Assembly: GCA_035222895.1 (NCBI GenBank)
Contig: JAVYIG010000895.1
Location: 124,001-188,000, forward strand
DNA from: Strongylocentrotus droebachiensis
Taxonomy: Eukaryota > Echinodermata > Echinoidea > Camarodonta > Strongylocentrotidae
Reading direction: 5' to 3'
DNA length: 64,000 nucleotides
Shown: piece after piece, positions 34,655 to 46,391 of the stretch
Layout of the letters: each line of letters starts with the position of its first letter
Numbering within the stretch: position 1 is the stretch's first letter
The notes under the pieces: model-generated
Seen by the model: only the letters and a program-made list of their open reading frames with translations
What the model was told of the DNA's origin: nothing
Databases searched by the model: none
Translations under genes and position numbers: made by a program

Positions 34655-37600
34655 GAGAGGAGTACTATGATTGGATAGTCTGCAGAGATGGCTTGAGAAG
34701 AGAGGAGTGATATGGTTCGATGGTCTGCAGAGATGGCTTGAGAAGAGAGGAGTGATATGGTTCGATGGTCTGCAGAGATGGCTTGAGGGGAGAGGAGTGA
34801 TATGGTTCGATGGTCTGCAGAGATTGCTTGAGAAGAGAGGAGTTTTAGGGTTGGATAATCTGCAGAGATGGCTTCAGGAGAGAGGATCGAGTGCTATGAT
34901 TGGATAGTCTGCAGAGATGGCTTGAGAATAGAGGAGTGCTATGGTTCGATGGTCTGCAGAGATGGCTTGAGAGGAGAGGAGTGATATGTTTGGATAGTCT
35001 GCAGAGATGGCCTGGGAAAAGAGGACTGTAATACGGTTGGATAGTCTGCAGAGATGGCTTGAGAAGAGAAATGATTGTTTGGTTGGATAGTCTGTAGAGA
35101 TGGCTTGAGGAGAGAGGTAGGTATGTTATGGATGGATATTCTGCAGAGATGGCTTGAGGAGAGAGGATTTTTATAATTGAATAGTCTGCAGAGATGGCTT
35201 GTGGAAAAAGGAGAGCTATGGTTGGATAGTCTGCAGAGATGGCCTGAGAGATGATTGTTATGGTTGGATAGTCTGCAGAGATGGCTTCAGGAGAGAGGAT
35301 CGAGTGATATGGTTCGATGGTCTGCAGAGATGGCTTGAGAAGAGAGGAGTGCTATGGTTCGATGGTCTGCAGAGATGGCTTGAGGGGAGAGGATTGTTAT
35401 GGTTGGATAATCTGCAGAGATGGCTTCAGGAGAGAGGATCGAGTGCTATGTTTGGATAGTCTGCAGAGATGGCTTGAGAAGAGAGGAGTGATATGGTTCG
35501 ATGGTCTGCAGAGATGGCTTGAGAAGAGAGGAGTACTATGGTTCGAAGGTCTGCAGAGATGGCTTGAGGGGAGAGGATTGTTATGGTTGGATAATCTGCA
35601 GAGATGGCTTCAGGAGAGAGGATCGAGTGCTATGTTTGGATAGTCTGCATAGATGGCTTGAGAAGAGAGGAGTGCTATGGTTCGATGGTCTGCAGAGATG
35701 GCTTGAGGGGAGAGGAGTGATATGGTTCGAAGGTCTGCAGAGATGGCCTGGGAAAAGAGGACTGTTAATACGGTTGGATAGTCTGCAGAGATGGCTTGAG
35801 GGGAGAGAAGTGATATGGTTCGATGGTCTGCAGAGATGGCTTAAGAGAGGAGTGCTATGGTTCGATGGTCTGCAGAGATTGCTTGAGAAGAGAGGAGTGC
35901 TATGGTTCGATGGTCTGCAGAGATGGCTTGAGAAGAGAGGAGTGATATGGTCCGATGGTCTGCAGAGATGGCTTGAGAAGAGAGGTGTGATATGGTTCGA
36001 TGGTCTGCAGAGATGGCTTGAGGGGAGAGAAGTGATATGGTCCGATGGTCTGCAGAGATGGCTTGAGAAGAGAGGAGTGATATGGTTCGATGGTCTGCAG
36101 AGATGGCTTGAGAGGAGAGAAGTGATATGGTCCGATGGTCTGCAGAGATGGCTTCAGGAGATAGGATCGAGTGCTATGTTTGGATAGTCTGCAGAGATGG
36201 CTTGAGAAGAGAGGAGTGATATGGTTCGATGGTCTGCAGAGATGGCTTGAGAAGAGAGGAGCACTATGGTTCGAAGGTCTGCAGAGATGGCTTGAGGGGA
36301 GAGGATTGTTATGGTTGGATAATCTGCAGAGATGGCTTCAGGAGAGAGGATCGAGTGCTATGTTTGGATAGTCTGCAGAGATGGCTTGAGAAGAGAGGAG
36401 TGCTATGGTTCGATGGTCTGCAGAGATGGCTTGAGGGGAGAGGAGTGATATGGTTCGAAGGTCTGCAGAGATGGCCTGGGAAAAGAGGACTGTTAATACG
36501 GTTGGATAGTCTGCAGAGATGGCTTGAGGGGAGAGAAGTGATATGGTTCGATGGTCTGCAGAGATGGCTTAAGAGAGGAGTGCTATGGTTCGATGGTCTG
36601 CAGAGATGGCTTGAGAAGAGAGGAGTGCTATGGTTCGATGGTCTGCAGAGATGGCTTGAGAAGAGAGGAGTGATATGGTCCGATGGTCTGCAGAGATGGC
36701 TTGAGAAGAGAGGTGTGATGTGGTTCGATGGTCTGCAGAGATGGCTTGAGGGGAGAGAAGTGATATGGTTCGATGGTCTGCAGAGATGGCTTAAGAGAGG
36801 AGTGCTATGGTTCGATGGTCTGCAGAGATGGCTTGAGAAGAGAGGAGTGCTATGGTTCGATGGTCTGCAGAGATGGCTTGAGAAGAGAGGAGTGATATGG
36901 TCCGATGGTCTGCAGAGATGGCTTGAGAAGAGAGGAGTGATATGGTCCGATGGTCTGCAGAGATGGCTTGAGAAGAGAGGAGTGATATGGTTCGATGGTC
37001 TGCAGAGATGGCTTGAGGGGAGAGAAGTGATATGGTCCGATGGTCTGCAGAGATGGCTTGAGGGGAGAGGAGTGTTATGGTTCGATGGTCTGCAGAGATG
37101 GCTTGAGAAGAGAGAGTGTTATGGTTGGATAGTCTACAGAGATGGCTTGAGGGGAGAGGATTGTTATGGTTGGATAATCTGCAGAGATGGCTTCAAGAAA
37201 GAGGATCGAGTGCTATGTTTGGATAGTCTACAGAGATGGCTTGAGAAGAGAGGAGTGCTATGGTTCGATGGTCTGCAGAGATGGCTTGAGGGGAGAGGAG
37301 TGATATGTTTGGATAGTCTGCAGAGATAGCCTGGGAAAAGAGGACTGTTAATACGGTTGGATAGTCTGCAGAGATGGCTTGAGAAGAGAAATGATTGTTT
37401 GGTTGGATAGTCTGTAGAGATGGCTTGAGGAGAGAGGTATGTTATGGTTGGATATTCTGCAGAGATGGCTTGAGGGGAGAGGATTTTTATAATTGAATAG
37501 TCTGCCGAGATGGCTTGTGGAAAAAGGAGAGCTATGATTGGATAGTCTGCAGAGATGGCCTGAGAGAGACGATTGTTATGGTTGGATAGTCTGCAGAGAT

Positions 37601-39312
37601 GGCTTCAGGAGAGAGGATCGAGTGCTATGATCGGATAGTCTGCAGAGATGGCTTGAAAAGAGAGGAGTGCTATGGTTCGATGGTCTGCAGAGATGGCTTG
37701 AGAAGAGAGGAGTGCTATGGCTCGATGGTCTGCAGAGATGGCTTGAGGGAAGAGTAGTGTTATGGTTGGATAGTATGCAGAGATGGCCTGAGAGAGACGA
37801 ATGTTATGGTTGGATAGTCTGCAGAGATGGCTTCAGGAGAGAGGATCGAGTGCAATGTTTGGATAGTCTGCAGAGATGGCTTGAGAAGAGAGGAGTGCTA
37901 TGGTTCGATGGTATGCAGAGATGGCTTGATGGAAGAGGAGTGATATGGTTCGATGGTCTGCAGAGATGGCTTGAGAAGAGAGGAGTGATATGGTTCGATG
38001 GTCTGCAGAGATGGCTTCAGGAGAGAGGATCGAGTGCTATGTTTGGATAGTCTGCAGAGATGGCTTGAGAAGAGAGGAGTGATATGGTTCGATGGTCTGC
38101 AGAGATGGCTTGAGAAGAGAGGAGTGATATGGTCCGATGGTCTGCAGAGATGGATTGAAAAGAGAGGAGTGATATGGTTCGATGGTCTGCAGAGATGGCT
38201 TGAGGAGAGAAGAGTGATATGTTTGGATGGTCTGCATAGATGGCCTGAGAAAAGAGGACTAGTAATACGGTTGGATAGTCTGCAGAGATGCCTTGAGAAG
38301 AGAGATGACTGTTTGGTTGGATAATCTGCAGAGATGGCTTGAGAAGAGAGGAGTGATATGGTCCGATGGTCTGCAGAGATGGATTGAAAAGAGAGGAGTG
38401 ATATGGTTCGATGGTCTGCAGAGATGGCTTGAGGAGAGAAGAGTGATATGTTTGGATAGTCTGCATAGATGGCCTGAGAAAAGAGGACTAGTAATACGGT
38501 TGGATAGTCTGCAGAGATGCCTTGAGAAGAGAGATGACTGTTTGGTTGGATAATCTGCAGAGATGGCTTGAGAAGAGAGGAGTGATATGGTTCGATGGTC
38601 TGCAGAGATGGCTTCAGGAGAGAGGATCGAGTGCTATGTTTGGATAGTCTGCAGAGATGGCTTGAGAAGAGAGGAGTGATATGGTTTGATGGTCTGCAGA
38701 GATGGCTTGAGAAGAGAGGAGTGATATGGTCCGATTGTCTGCAGAGATGGATTGAAAAGAGAGGAGTGATATGGTTCGATGGTCTGCAGAGATGGCTTGA
38801 GAAGAGAGGAGTGATATGGTTCGATGGTCTGCAGAGATGGCTTGAGAAGAGAGGAGTGATATGGTTCGATGGTCTGCAGAGATGGATTGAAAAGAGAGGA
38901 GTGATATGGTTCGATGGTCTGCAGAGATGGCTAGAGGAGAGAGGAGTGATATGTTTGGATAGTCTGCATAGATGGCCTGAGAAAAGAGGACTGGTAATAC
39001 GGTTGGATAGTCTGCAGAGATGCCTTGAGAAGAGAGATGACTGTTTGGTTGGATAATCTGCAGAGATGGATTGAGGAAAGAGGTTTGATATGATTGGACA
39101 GTCTGCAGAGATGGCTTGAAAAGAGAGGAGTGATATGGTTCGGTGGTCTGCAGAGATGGCTTGAGGGGAGAGGAGTGATATGTTTGGATAGTCTGCAGAG
39201 ATGGCTTGAGGAGAGAGGGGCGTTATGATTGGATGGTCTGCAGAGATGGCTTGAGGAGAGAGGGGCGTTATGATTGGATGGTCTGCAGAGATGGCTTGAG
39301 GGGAGAGGAGTG
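34655..39312 (+). repeat. 45-bp minisatellite, about 100 copies, open on both strands
   Basis: The unit is GGTCTGCAGAGATGGCTTGA then GAAGAGAGGAGTGATATGGTTCGAT, 45 bp. Because 45 is divisible by three, frames stay open: top-strand frames read repeats of DGLQRWLEKRGVIWF (up to 366 codons at 36229-37329). The bottom strand has a 537-codon frame (39511-37898) of SPQAISADHRTISLL-type repeats. Blocks are themselves repeated: GATCGAGTGCTATGTTTGG recurs about 183 bp apart and again about 726 bp apart. Frequent unit-length changes break every frame, no start context or splice signal is evident, and it lies inside an intron. I treat it as noncoding. Confidence 0.9.
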
Positions 39313-39400
39313 AAAACTGGAGAATGTAGTTAATGTTGAAGGATACAAACACAGAGTTTAAAGCAACATGATTGGTAGAGTCAATAGATATGGCACATAA

Positions 39401-39434
<34 letters not shown>

Positions 39435-39839
39435 GGGGGGGGGTCAGCATAATTTGAAAAATTTCCTGTCAGGAATGAAAAATAAATAGTCATGGAACTT
39501 AAATTGTACAATTTTTGACCAATATGTAAGAACTATGTGTGACATTACATATATAGAATGTTCATCCTAATATTCCTCATACTGTTATTTAATTTTTTTG
39601 TTTTTTTTAAGTTTGAACAATATACACTATATCCAATACATGTGAAAGCAGGTCATCAGAGTCAGAGTCACATGACTAAGTTGCCCATATGAAGATCCTA
39701 TGGCATGATCTTGAATTTGAATTTTCGACAAATTGTACATTTCATTATTAAATCGCAATAAACATATAAATACGATAATCCCATATTCACATGCTCTTTA
39801 TCAAATGTGCACATTTTTGGACATGTTAGGTTTTTTTAA
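39313..39839. other. Intron sequence with GA and G microsatellites
   Basis: (GA)n at 39399-39423 is followed by an 18-20-base G run to about 39443. The remainder is AT-rich and unassigned. Confidence 0.6.
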
Positions 39840-40763
39840 ATATTTTTTATTAAAACATCTTTTAACAGGATAATATTCATCAGCTCGCAGGCTGTTTTAC
39901 ATAATGGTCCTGCATAAGGATGGAAAATACAAATACAAACTGACATAAAGAGTAGTTACAAACAAAATAGCAGTTTTATACAAATGGTAAAAAACGAAAA
40001 CAACACAAATAGGAAAAATAAGATTAGGGAAACCGAAAAGAGGAGAAAAAAGATAAAATAATGCAATAAGACATTGACATTATGATATTTTGGGAATATG
40101 ACTAGCAACCGAGATTGGTCGATAATTAGTTTTTTTCATTTTTTTAACCTTTTGCTTTGAAAATCGGTGTGGTACGTGCAATCTTCCAATCATCAGGTAC
40201 TATTCCCGTATCCTGACTTGCATTAAAGATGACACGTAGGGATTGAGCAATACATGGTGCAGCTAATTTGAGTAATTTAGTGTCAAAGTCTAAGACATCT
40301 AAATTGCTATTTGAAGCTAAGTTAGTTAAATGTTTTAGAATCTTGGAACTAACAATTGGTTGAAAATAAAATTCATAAATACAATGTGGATGATTCCATT
40401 TCGGTTTTTCTTTAACAAATTATCTAGAGATACTGTTACCTGTATTAATAAAAAAATCGTTCATTTCATTACATTCAATATTACAGCTCTTGTCCTTAGA
40501 CTTTGTCACTCCAGAAATCTTATTCAATTATGTCCATAATTTCTTCGAATTATTCTTTTGTTTATTATGTACATCCCGAAAATATTCCTGTTTTTGTCTT
40601 CGTATGACACAGATAATATGTTTTTTTTTAGTTTTGTATACTTTTTATCAAAATCATTTCGAATTTCTTGTTCAGGAGAAGACACGGACTTTCTTTTAAG
40701 AAAATCTCTGGTGACAAAGGTTTTATAATTTCTGGAGTCAACCAAGGACCAAATATGTCTTTT
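39840..40763 (-). pseudogene. 3' part of the dead minus-strand LINE: linker, RT start, deleted RT, 3' tail
   Basis: From 40763 down, the minus strand reads PWLTPEIIK in one frame and RDFLKRKSVSSPEQEIRNDF in another. It then reads DVLDFDTKLLKLAAPCIAQS, GIVPDDWKIARTTPIFKAKG and NYRPISVASHIPKI near 40130-40310. These are the linker and first blocks of an L2/CR1-type reverse transcriptase. The YADD core is missing, so most of the RT was deleted before a short 3' tail ending near 39840. Several frameshifts and stops are present. It continues the element at 46392-51252. Confidence 0.75.
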
Positions 40764-40794
40764 CCCTAGTAGTTTTGTGTGTTGCGAAAATATA

Positions 40795-41440
40795 TTTTTT
40801 CCCTATTTTTTCCCTATTTTTTCCCTATTTTCTGGAAATGCAGACTATTTTTTCCCTATTTCCTTCAAGAAAATAGGAAAAAATAGGGCTATTTTTTTCC
40901 TATTTTAAAGTACAAACTATTTTTTCCCTATTTTTTTCACCTATATTTTTTTTCAGACTATTTTTTTCCTATTTCCTATAAGAAAACAGGAAAAAAATAG
41001 TCCTATTTTTTTCCTATTTTCAAGCACAAACTATTTTTTCCCCATTTTTTTCACCTTCAACTTTTGTGGACTATTTTATTCCTATTTTTTTTAAAGAAAA
41101 TAGGAACAAAATAGTTCTATTTTTTCCTATTTTCGAGTACCAAACTATTTTTTCCCTATTTTTTCACCTTCATCTTTTTCAGACCTTTTTTTTTCTATTT
41201 TCTCCAAAAAAATATGAAAAAAATAGGACTATTTTTTCCCTATTTTTTCATTTTAATCTTTTTCAGACTATTTTTTCCCTATTTTTTCACCTTAATCTTT
41301 TTCAGACTATTTTTTCCCTATTTTTTCACCTTTATCTTTTTCAGACTTCTTTTTACCTATTTGCAAGTACTATTTTCTTCCTATTTTTTATGACATGATA
41401 CAAATTTGTAAACTATTTTTTGTCTATTTTCTAAACTTGA
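40795..41440 (+). repeat. Left CTATTTTTTCC array
   Basis: Irregular repeats of ACTATTTTTTCCCTATTTTT with spacers CACCTTAATCTTTTTCAG, and some inverse copies (AAATAGGAAAAAATAG) able to form hairpins. Confidence 0.85.
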
Positions 41441-41976
41441 ATATTTTCATTGTTTATGACTGGCATCCTATTAAAAAAGCCCGCTTCTCCTGCCATTATC
41501 TCTGTTGTTCATTTTGCGACTTATTGGTGGTTTTTAGCTGTGGGGTCACATATTGAATAGTGAGCTCAAAGATAACCATAAATAAACAATGTGTAAAAAG
41601 AAAATGTACGAAATTTCAATTTTGTTCCTTTATTAATATTCTTGATTTTATTTACAAAACTATAGTAGTGACTAGTGCACTCAAAGATAACCATTTATAA
41701 ACCATGTGTAAAAAGAAAATGTACACATAGAAATTTAAAAAAAAAAATTCTCCTTTATTAAAAGGAAAAAAGCATTCGATCGAGATATTCCCGTTCTATG
41801 TGTGAGTAAAGTTTCAACGTAGAGGACAGTACGCAAGTACCCGTCACAGAATTAATTCTGTGGTACGCCGTACGTAATTTGAAAATTACCCGTCATTTTT
41901 TTTCCCAACTGGCACTGCTGTGCGCATCGGACTTTTGCTGATTTTCGTTAATCAAACGTCTCCAAATCACACCAAA

Positions 41977-43209
41977 ATGTCTTCCAGCAATTATTCTAGC
42001 GATGAAATTTCATCAAGAGATAGTGACTCCTCATACTCCGATGCCTCCTTATCCCATTTTAGTGATTCTTCCAAAGAAAATGAGCCCGACAAATTTTCAA
42101 AATATTACTAGTCCCACTCGTAGAGAAACGAGTTTGTTGTCGAATGACGGACAATCGACGAGCGGAACTGGCCCCAGAAAACAGCTGAAAAGGTACGTTT
42201 ATTTCTGAAACTTAATTATATTATGATATATATATTTTTATTGTGTCTGTTGTTGAATATAATGCTACTTCATAGACATAGTAGGCTTATAGAATGTTAT
42301 TTTACGTATCAATATTCCCATGTAGTGCTGATCGAGTGAAGTGTCGTGAATCCCCAAGCCAAGGGCCAAGTGCAGTGTAGTGTCTGTTAGTGAATGAGTG
42401 AATGTCAACAAACGTGATTACAATAAATCCACGTAGAAATTTCATATTTTTTTAACCATTACTACGTCTGTCAATTATATTGCCTTGCATGATATAATGT
42501 TTTGATGTGGTTTTAGGCTAAACTGTATCTCAAATTATTTTTCTAGGAATCGGAAAACACAACCTGCTAAAGCACCACGCAAGAAGAAGAGCAAGTCTTC
42601 CAAGTCCGAGAGTGTGTCTGCGAGGTATGTCCTTACTAAGTAGAAATCTAAATCTATTGTTGATAATTTGTTTGGGTATATTTATTTCATGTTTGTTAGT
42701 TAAGATCTGACATCAAAATATTAGAGTAGTTTACCTCATCATTATGCTAGAACAATAATTTGCAGGTGGCACAAGTTCTACCTAGATCTACATTATTTTT
42801 CTCTTTCCTTTTTTTTTTTTTCTTCAAAATATTGTTCCTTTACTCTTTTCTTTTCTGTGTTTTATATTTTAGTTTATGTATGTTCACCCGATATATCTAA
42901 GAATAAAATAACTCTAATTAATTGCCTACCTGAGTGGTTTACATTTCATGCACCTTGACAGCTCTTTGATGACTCCTTTGTTTCACCATCCGTTCGTCGT
43001 CAGCCTGGCATCTTTTTTGCTATCATACTTTTGTACACACATGTTCTGTGCCTTTGAATTTTTCATTATGAAATACATAAATACTTGTACTAAGTATTAA
43101 TTGCATGTTCATAAATGTACCAATGCATGATTATTCTAACCCCTAACTCACATTTCATTTATATCTTTACAGATCCATTGAAACTAATCAAGCTACAATG
43201 TACATGTAA
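41977..43209 (+). pseudogene. Possible three-exon gene, Ser/Asp-rich then Lys-rich, with a frame break
   Basis: A good start context (ACCAAAATG, 41977) opens MSSSNYSSDEISSRDSDSSY, but this frame stops at 42111. A second frame through 42192 reads TSPTRRETSLLSNDGQSTSG then TGPRKQLKR. It splices cleanly: donor GTACGT at 42193, acceptor TTTTTCTAG before 42547, exon 42547-42624 (NRKTQPAKAPRKKKSKSSKS), donor GTATGT, acceptor TATCTTTACAG before 43173, and stop TAA at 43207-43209 after SIETNQATMYM. Phases agree at both junctions. A one-base indel in exon 1 would join the two frames. The product would be about 110 residues with an acidic Ser-rich start and a basic, possibly nuclear-targeting end. No family is recognised. 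It may be a gene of the enclosing 5.6-kb element or a host gene carried by it. Confidence 0.4.
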
Positions 43210-43420
43210 CGTACAACCACCATTTGATTAGATGCCTGTGAACAGCAAGACCAACATCTGTATCCTTTACATTAGTATTTGTTTCCATTTTATTATGTAA
43301 TTCTTATGTCTAATCATTAAGATTCATAGGCAAGTACAACATGTATGTGTACACAATGAGTGCCTGCATATTGTGAAGATAAAGGACCATAAGACCATTC
43401 CATATGATGGTATACTTTGT

Positions 43421-44367
43421 CAGGCGCGTAGCCAGGGGGGGGCGGTGGGGGCAGTCGCTGAAGGCCACCCAACCCATGCAGTCGCCCCCCCAAAAAAAAA
43501 CGCCGGCCAAAAAAAAAAAAGAGAGAAAAAGAGAAGGAAAAAAGTAAGAGGACGTAGGAAAAAAAAGGGAAAGGAGTCGAGAACGGTACAACGAATCGTC
43601 TTCTTTCTCTAATAATTTAATGAAACGTCAAAGCTTCCGCGCTTCGCTTCGCGCGGAACGGGGCAAATTGAGTTCAATTTAAGGATTAAGAGTCAAAAAC
43701 GGAACGAAGAATCGTCTTCTTTCTCTAATAAATTAATGAAACGTCAAAGCTTCCGCGCTTCGAAAGAGGGGGACTAATACAGATAAGGATTAAGGGTCGA
43801 GAAAGGTACAACGAATCGTCTTGTTTGTCTAATAATACGTCAAAGCTTCCGCGCTATGCGCAGGAGGGGCGGACTGAATTCAGACATGGATTATGAGTCG
43901 AGAACGTCACATCGAATCGTCTTCTTTCTCTAATAATACGTCAAAGCTTCCGCGCTTCGCGCAGTAGGAGGGGGGGGCTGAATTCAGACAAGGATTAAGA
44001 GTCGAGAACGGTACATCGAATCGTCTTCTTTCTCTAATAAATTAATGAAACGTCAAAACTTCCGCGCTTCGCGCGTGGGGGGGACTGAATACAGATAAGG
44101 ATTAAGGGTCGAGAAAGGTACAACGAATCGTCTTCTTTGTCTAATAATACGTCAAAGCTTCCGCGCTATGCGCAGGAGGGGGGGACTGAATTTAGACAAG
44201 GATTATGAGTCGAGAAAGGTACAACGAATCGTCTTCTTTCAAAGCTTCCGCGCCCCTCCCTGCACCCACCCCCCTAGGGAGCGCGCTACGCGCGCTCTTT
44301 AAGTGATTCGCACGCTTCGCGTGCTCACTACCGCCCCCCCTAAAATGAAATCCTGGCTACGCGCTTG
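43421..44367. mobile_element. 947-bp hAT-type MITE carrying satellite units
   Basis: The ends are CAGGCGCGTAGCCAGG and (inverted) CAAGCGCGTAGCCAGG, with a perfect 8-bp target duplication TACTTTGT at 43413-43420 and 44368-44375. TIRs plus 8-bp duplication are the hAT signature. G and C homopolymers sit inside each end. The core (about 43573-44250) holds roughly six diverged units of the same family as the 22-kb satellite, in reverse orientation: GAATCGTCTTCTTTCTCTAA, ACGTCAAAGCTTCCGCGCTT, TCGCGC. There is no transposase. Confidence 0.9.
43573..44250 (-). repeat. Inverted, diverged copies of the satellite unit
   Basis: About six units read on the minus strand as AAGACGATTCGTTGTACC.., GCGCGAAGCGCGGAAGCTTTGACGT. 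Some keep the GCGAAGC hairpin, others have lost it (CGCTATGCGC). Confidence 0.88.
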
Positions 44368-44375
44368 TACTTTGT

Positions 44376-45156
44376 AAAACTATTTGAAAATAGTAGCATG
44401 TAAGTCTGTCATTTTCTTGTTTATATATCTCTCAATGACATGACATGTCATTGATTTTGTAGTAAGTGTTTCTAGATTATGATGATTGTATTAAGATTTT
44501 GACAGTTCAATTGAAATTGAGAAAATTATGTAACACGTCAACTGTACTATAAAGCATGCATGCATTGTTGAAAAATCTGTTTTATGATTTATTTTATTTT
44601 GTTATCTTTGTAAATAACGAGAAAAAAATATAATTTGTCATGATTTTCTTGAGGTTTGAAACTGTTATTACATTATTAAGAGCACTTTGTAATATTAAAT
44701 TGTAATAAAAGAGACAGAAAACAACACTCTCATGTCCAGAATACTGCTTTATTTGGTTACTATAGTGAGGGAGAGAGCTTGTGATCGCCTGGCATATCCG
44801 CATCGGCTCAGTAATAGTCCTGAAACTCACCTGAATACTTTATTTGAACAAAAATAGAAAGCTACATTCTAGGTGGATGATATTTTTTTGAAGGCGGAGG
44901 CATATAGGAGACGCAGTCGCATTTGTCTTTTCTTTTTTTTTAAATTATAATCATAGCAAACCATGAACAACTCTATTACTACAACATGTACACTACAGTA
45001 CTTAACCAAAGATTGTAAATATCAGTTTAGTTCTGTTATTTATTTGCTTATATGAACACACATACTATACTAAACTCATGTCATTGTGTTTACCTCTCGA
45101 AAATAAAGTACATGTATTTTATTTGACACATTCCCTTTTATTCTTTTTGTTTGTTA
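44376..45156. other. Unassigned part of the 5.6-kb insertion
   Basis: AT-rich, with no convincing exon. The 78-codon minus-strand frame at 44594-44830 has no recognised domain. Confidence 0.4.
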
Positions 45157-45331
45157 CAGTCCACTGCCATTATAACGAGGTGCTCGGGACCAAGCCAATT
45201 TCCTTGTTAAAATGAAATCATGTTATACTCAAGTTACTGAACACATTGGTTTGTTTAAAATTGGGACTGATGAGAATTGCCTGATAATAAAATCTTGGTG
45301 TATCCATGTTTGTTATACTAGGAGTGGACTG
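45157..45331. mobile_element. 175-bp pogo/Tc1-mariner-type MITE
   Basis: Starts CAGTCCACTGCCATTATAAC and ends with the inverse of CAGTCCACTCCTAGTATAAC, flanked by TA dinucleotides (45155-45156, 45332-45333). CAGT-start ends with an internal TATAACGAGG resemble pogo/Tigger termini. Confidence 0.75.
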
Positions 45332-45501
45332 TATAACATTTTCCATATACCCATTGACTATTTTAAATGTTCTACTGAATGGATTGGACTGAAAGGATGA
45401 AGTGAATTTGGCAAACTGAGTAGGTGCATCGATGCAGAGAAAAGAGCTGTAGGAGTAGGGTGACTATTCTACAGTGGAAACTTTTGACAATGAGGTCATA
45501 A

Positions 45502-45656
45502 TTATGCAACCAAGAAATCTTAACCCCCAAAAGCTGGTAAATTACCTTGTCATTTCAGGTATAACTGATCTCTTTATAATATAAAGAGATCAGTTATACC
45601 TGAAATGACAAGGTAATTTACCAGCTTTTGGGGGTTAAGATTTCTTGGTTGCATAA
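45502..45656. repeat. 155-bp perfect palindrome
   Basis: Arms of 77 bp (45502-45578 and 45580-45656) are exact reverse complements around a single base at 45579. The outer ends read TTATGCAACC and GGTTGCATAA; the centre is CTCTTTATAATATAAAGAG. Confidence 0.93.
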
Positions 45657-45774
45657 ACTTGATATTATCAAGTTTGCACTGTATGATTTAGTTGCATGTA
45701 AAGAGTCGTTGACTGGATGTGTGAGATGGTAGTGCTTGAGAAATCCATGAAAGTAAAGGATGAGTGATCCCCCC

Positions 45775-46370
45775 CCCCCTATTTCCTTACTATTTTTTTC
45801 CTATTTTCTTACTATTTTCCTACTATTTTCCCCTATTTTCTTACTATTTTTTTCCTATTTTCTTACTATTTTTTTCCTATTTCCTTACTATTTTTTTCTT
45901 ATTTTCTTACTATTTTTCTCTATTTTCTTACTATTTTTTTCCTATTTTTTTCCTATTTACTTACTATTTTTTTCCTATTTCCTTACTACTTTTTTCCTAT
46001 TTTCTTACTATTTTTCCCTATTTTCTTACTATTTTTTCCTATTTTTTTTCCTATTTTCTCACTATTTTTTTCCTATTTCCTCACTATTTTTCACTGTCCA
46101 CTAAGCACCTAGTTATCACTATTTTTTTACTATTTTCTTCACTTTTTTCTACACTATTTTTTCCCTATTTATTTCCTATTTTCAGGTCTGAAAAATAGGA
46201 AAAAAATAGGAAAAAAATAGAAAAAATTGTTTCAAACCTATTTTTTTCCTATTACCAAAACTATTTTTTCCCTATTTTTTCCTTTTAAAAAAATAGGGAA
46301 AAAATAGAAAAAAAATATATTTTCGGGACTATTTTTTCCCTGTTTTTCCCCTATTTTTTTCCTATTTTTT
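45775..46370 (+). repeat. Right CTATTTTTTCC array
   Basis: Mostly TTACTATTTTTTTCCTATTTTC units, turning to inverse copies at about 46190-46320. The 114- and 144-codon frames here are pure low complexity. Confidence 0.85.
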
Positions 46371-46391
46371 TACGACTGGGGTTACCCTAGT

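Larger units (their letters stand above)
40771..46384. mobile_element. 5.6-kb insertion flanked by CCCTAGT, with CTATTTTTTCC-rich arms
   Basis: It splits the LINE ORF2. LINE sequence resumes on each side, and CCCTAGT is duplicated at 40764-40770 and 46385-46391. Both ends are long arrays of CTATTTTTTCCCTATTTTTT-like text (about 40795-41440 and 45775-46370). The sequence CGAAAATATATTTTTT is present near each end in opposite orientation. The outermost bases are not clear inverted repeats, so the superfamily is unknown. Inside are a spliced ORF, a hAT-type MITE, a pogo-type MITE and a 155-bp palindrome. Confidence 0.65.

Noticed and set aside
36229..37329. 366-codon plus-strand ORF as a repeat protein
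   Set aside because: Same minisatellite; overlapping frames on both strands are equally open and no splice or start signal was found.
37898..39511. 537-codon minus-strand ORF as a gene
   Set aside because: It is the antisense of a 45-bp minisatellite. Length divisible by three explains the openness, unit-size changes shift the frame, and it ends in a GA/G microsatellite.
43373..43612. 79-codon plus-strand ORF
   Set aside because: Crosses the left end of the hAT-type MITE and its homopolymers; Lys/Arg-rich by composition only.
45760..46198. 114- and 144-codon ORFs
   Set aside because: Pure CTATTTTTTCC repeat, translating to Phe/Tyr/Leu strings.
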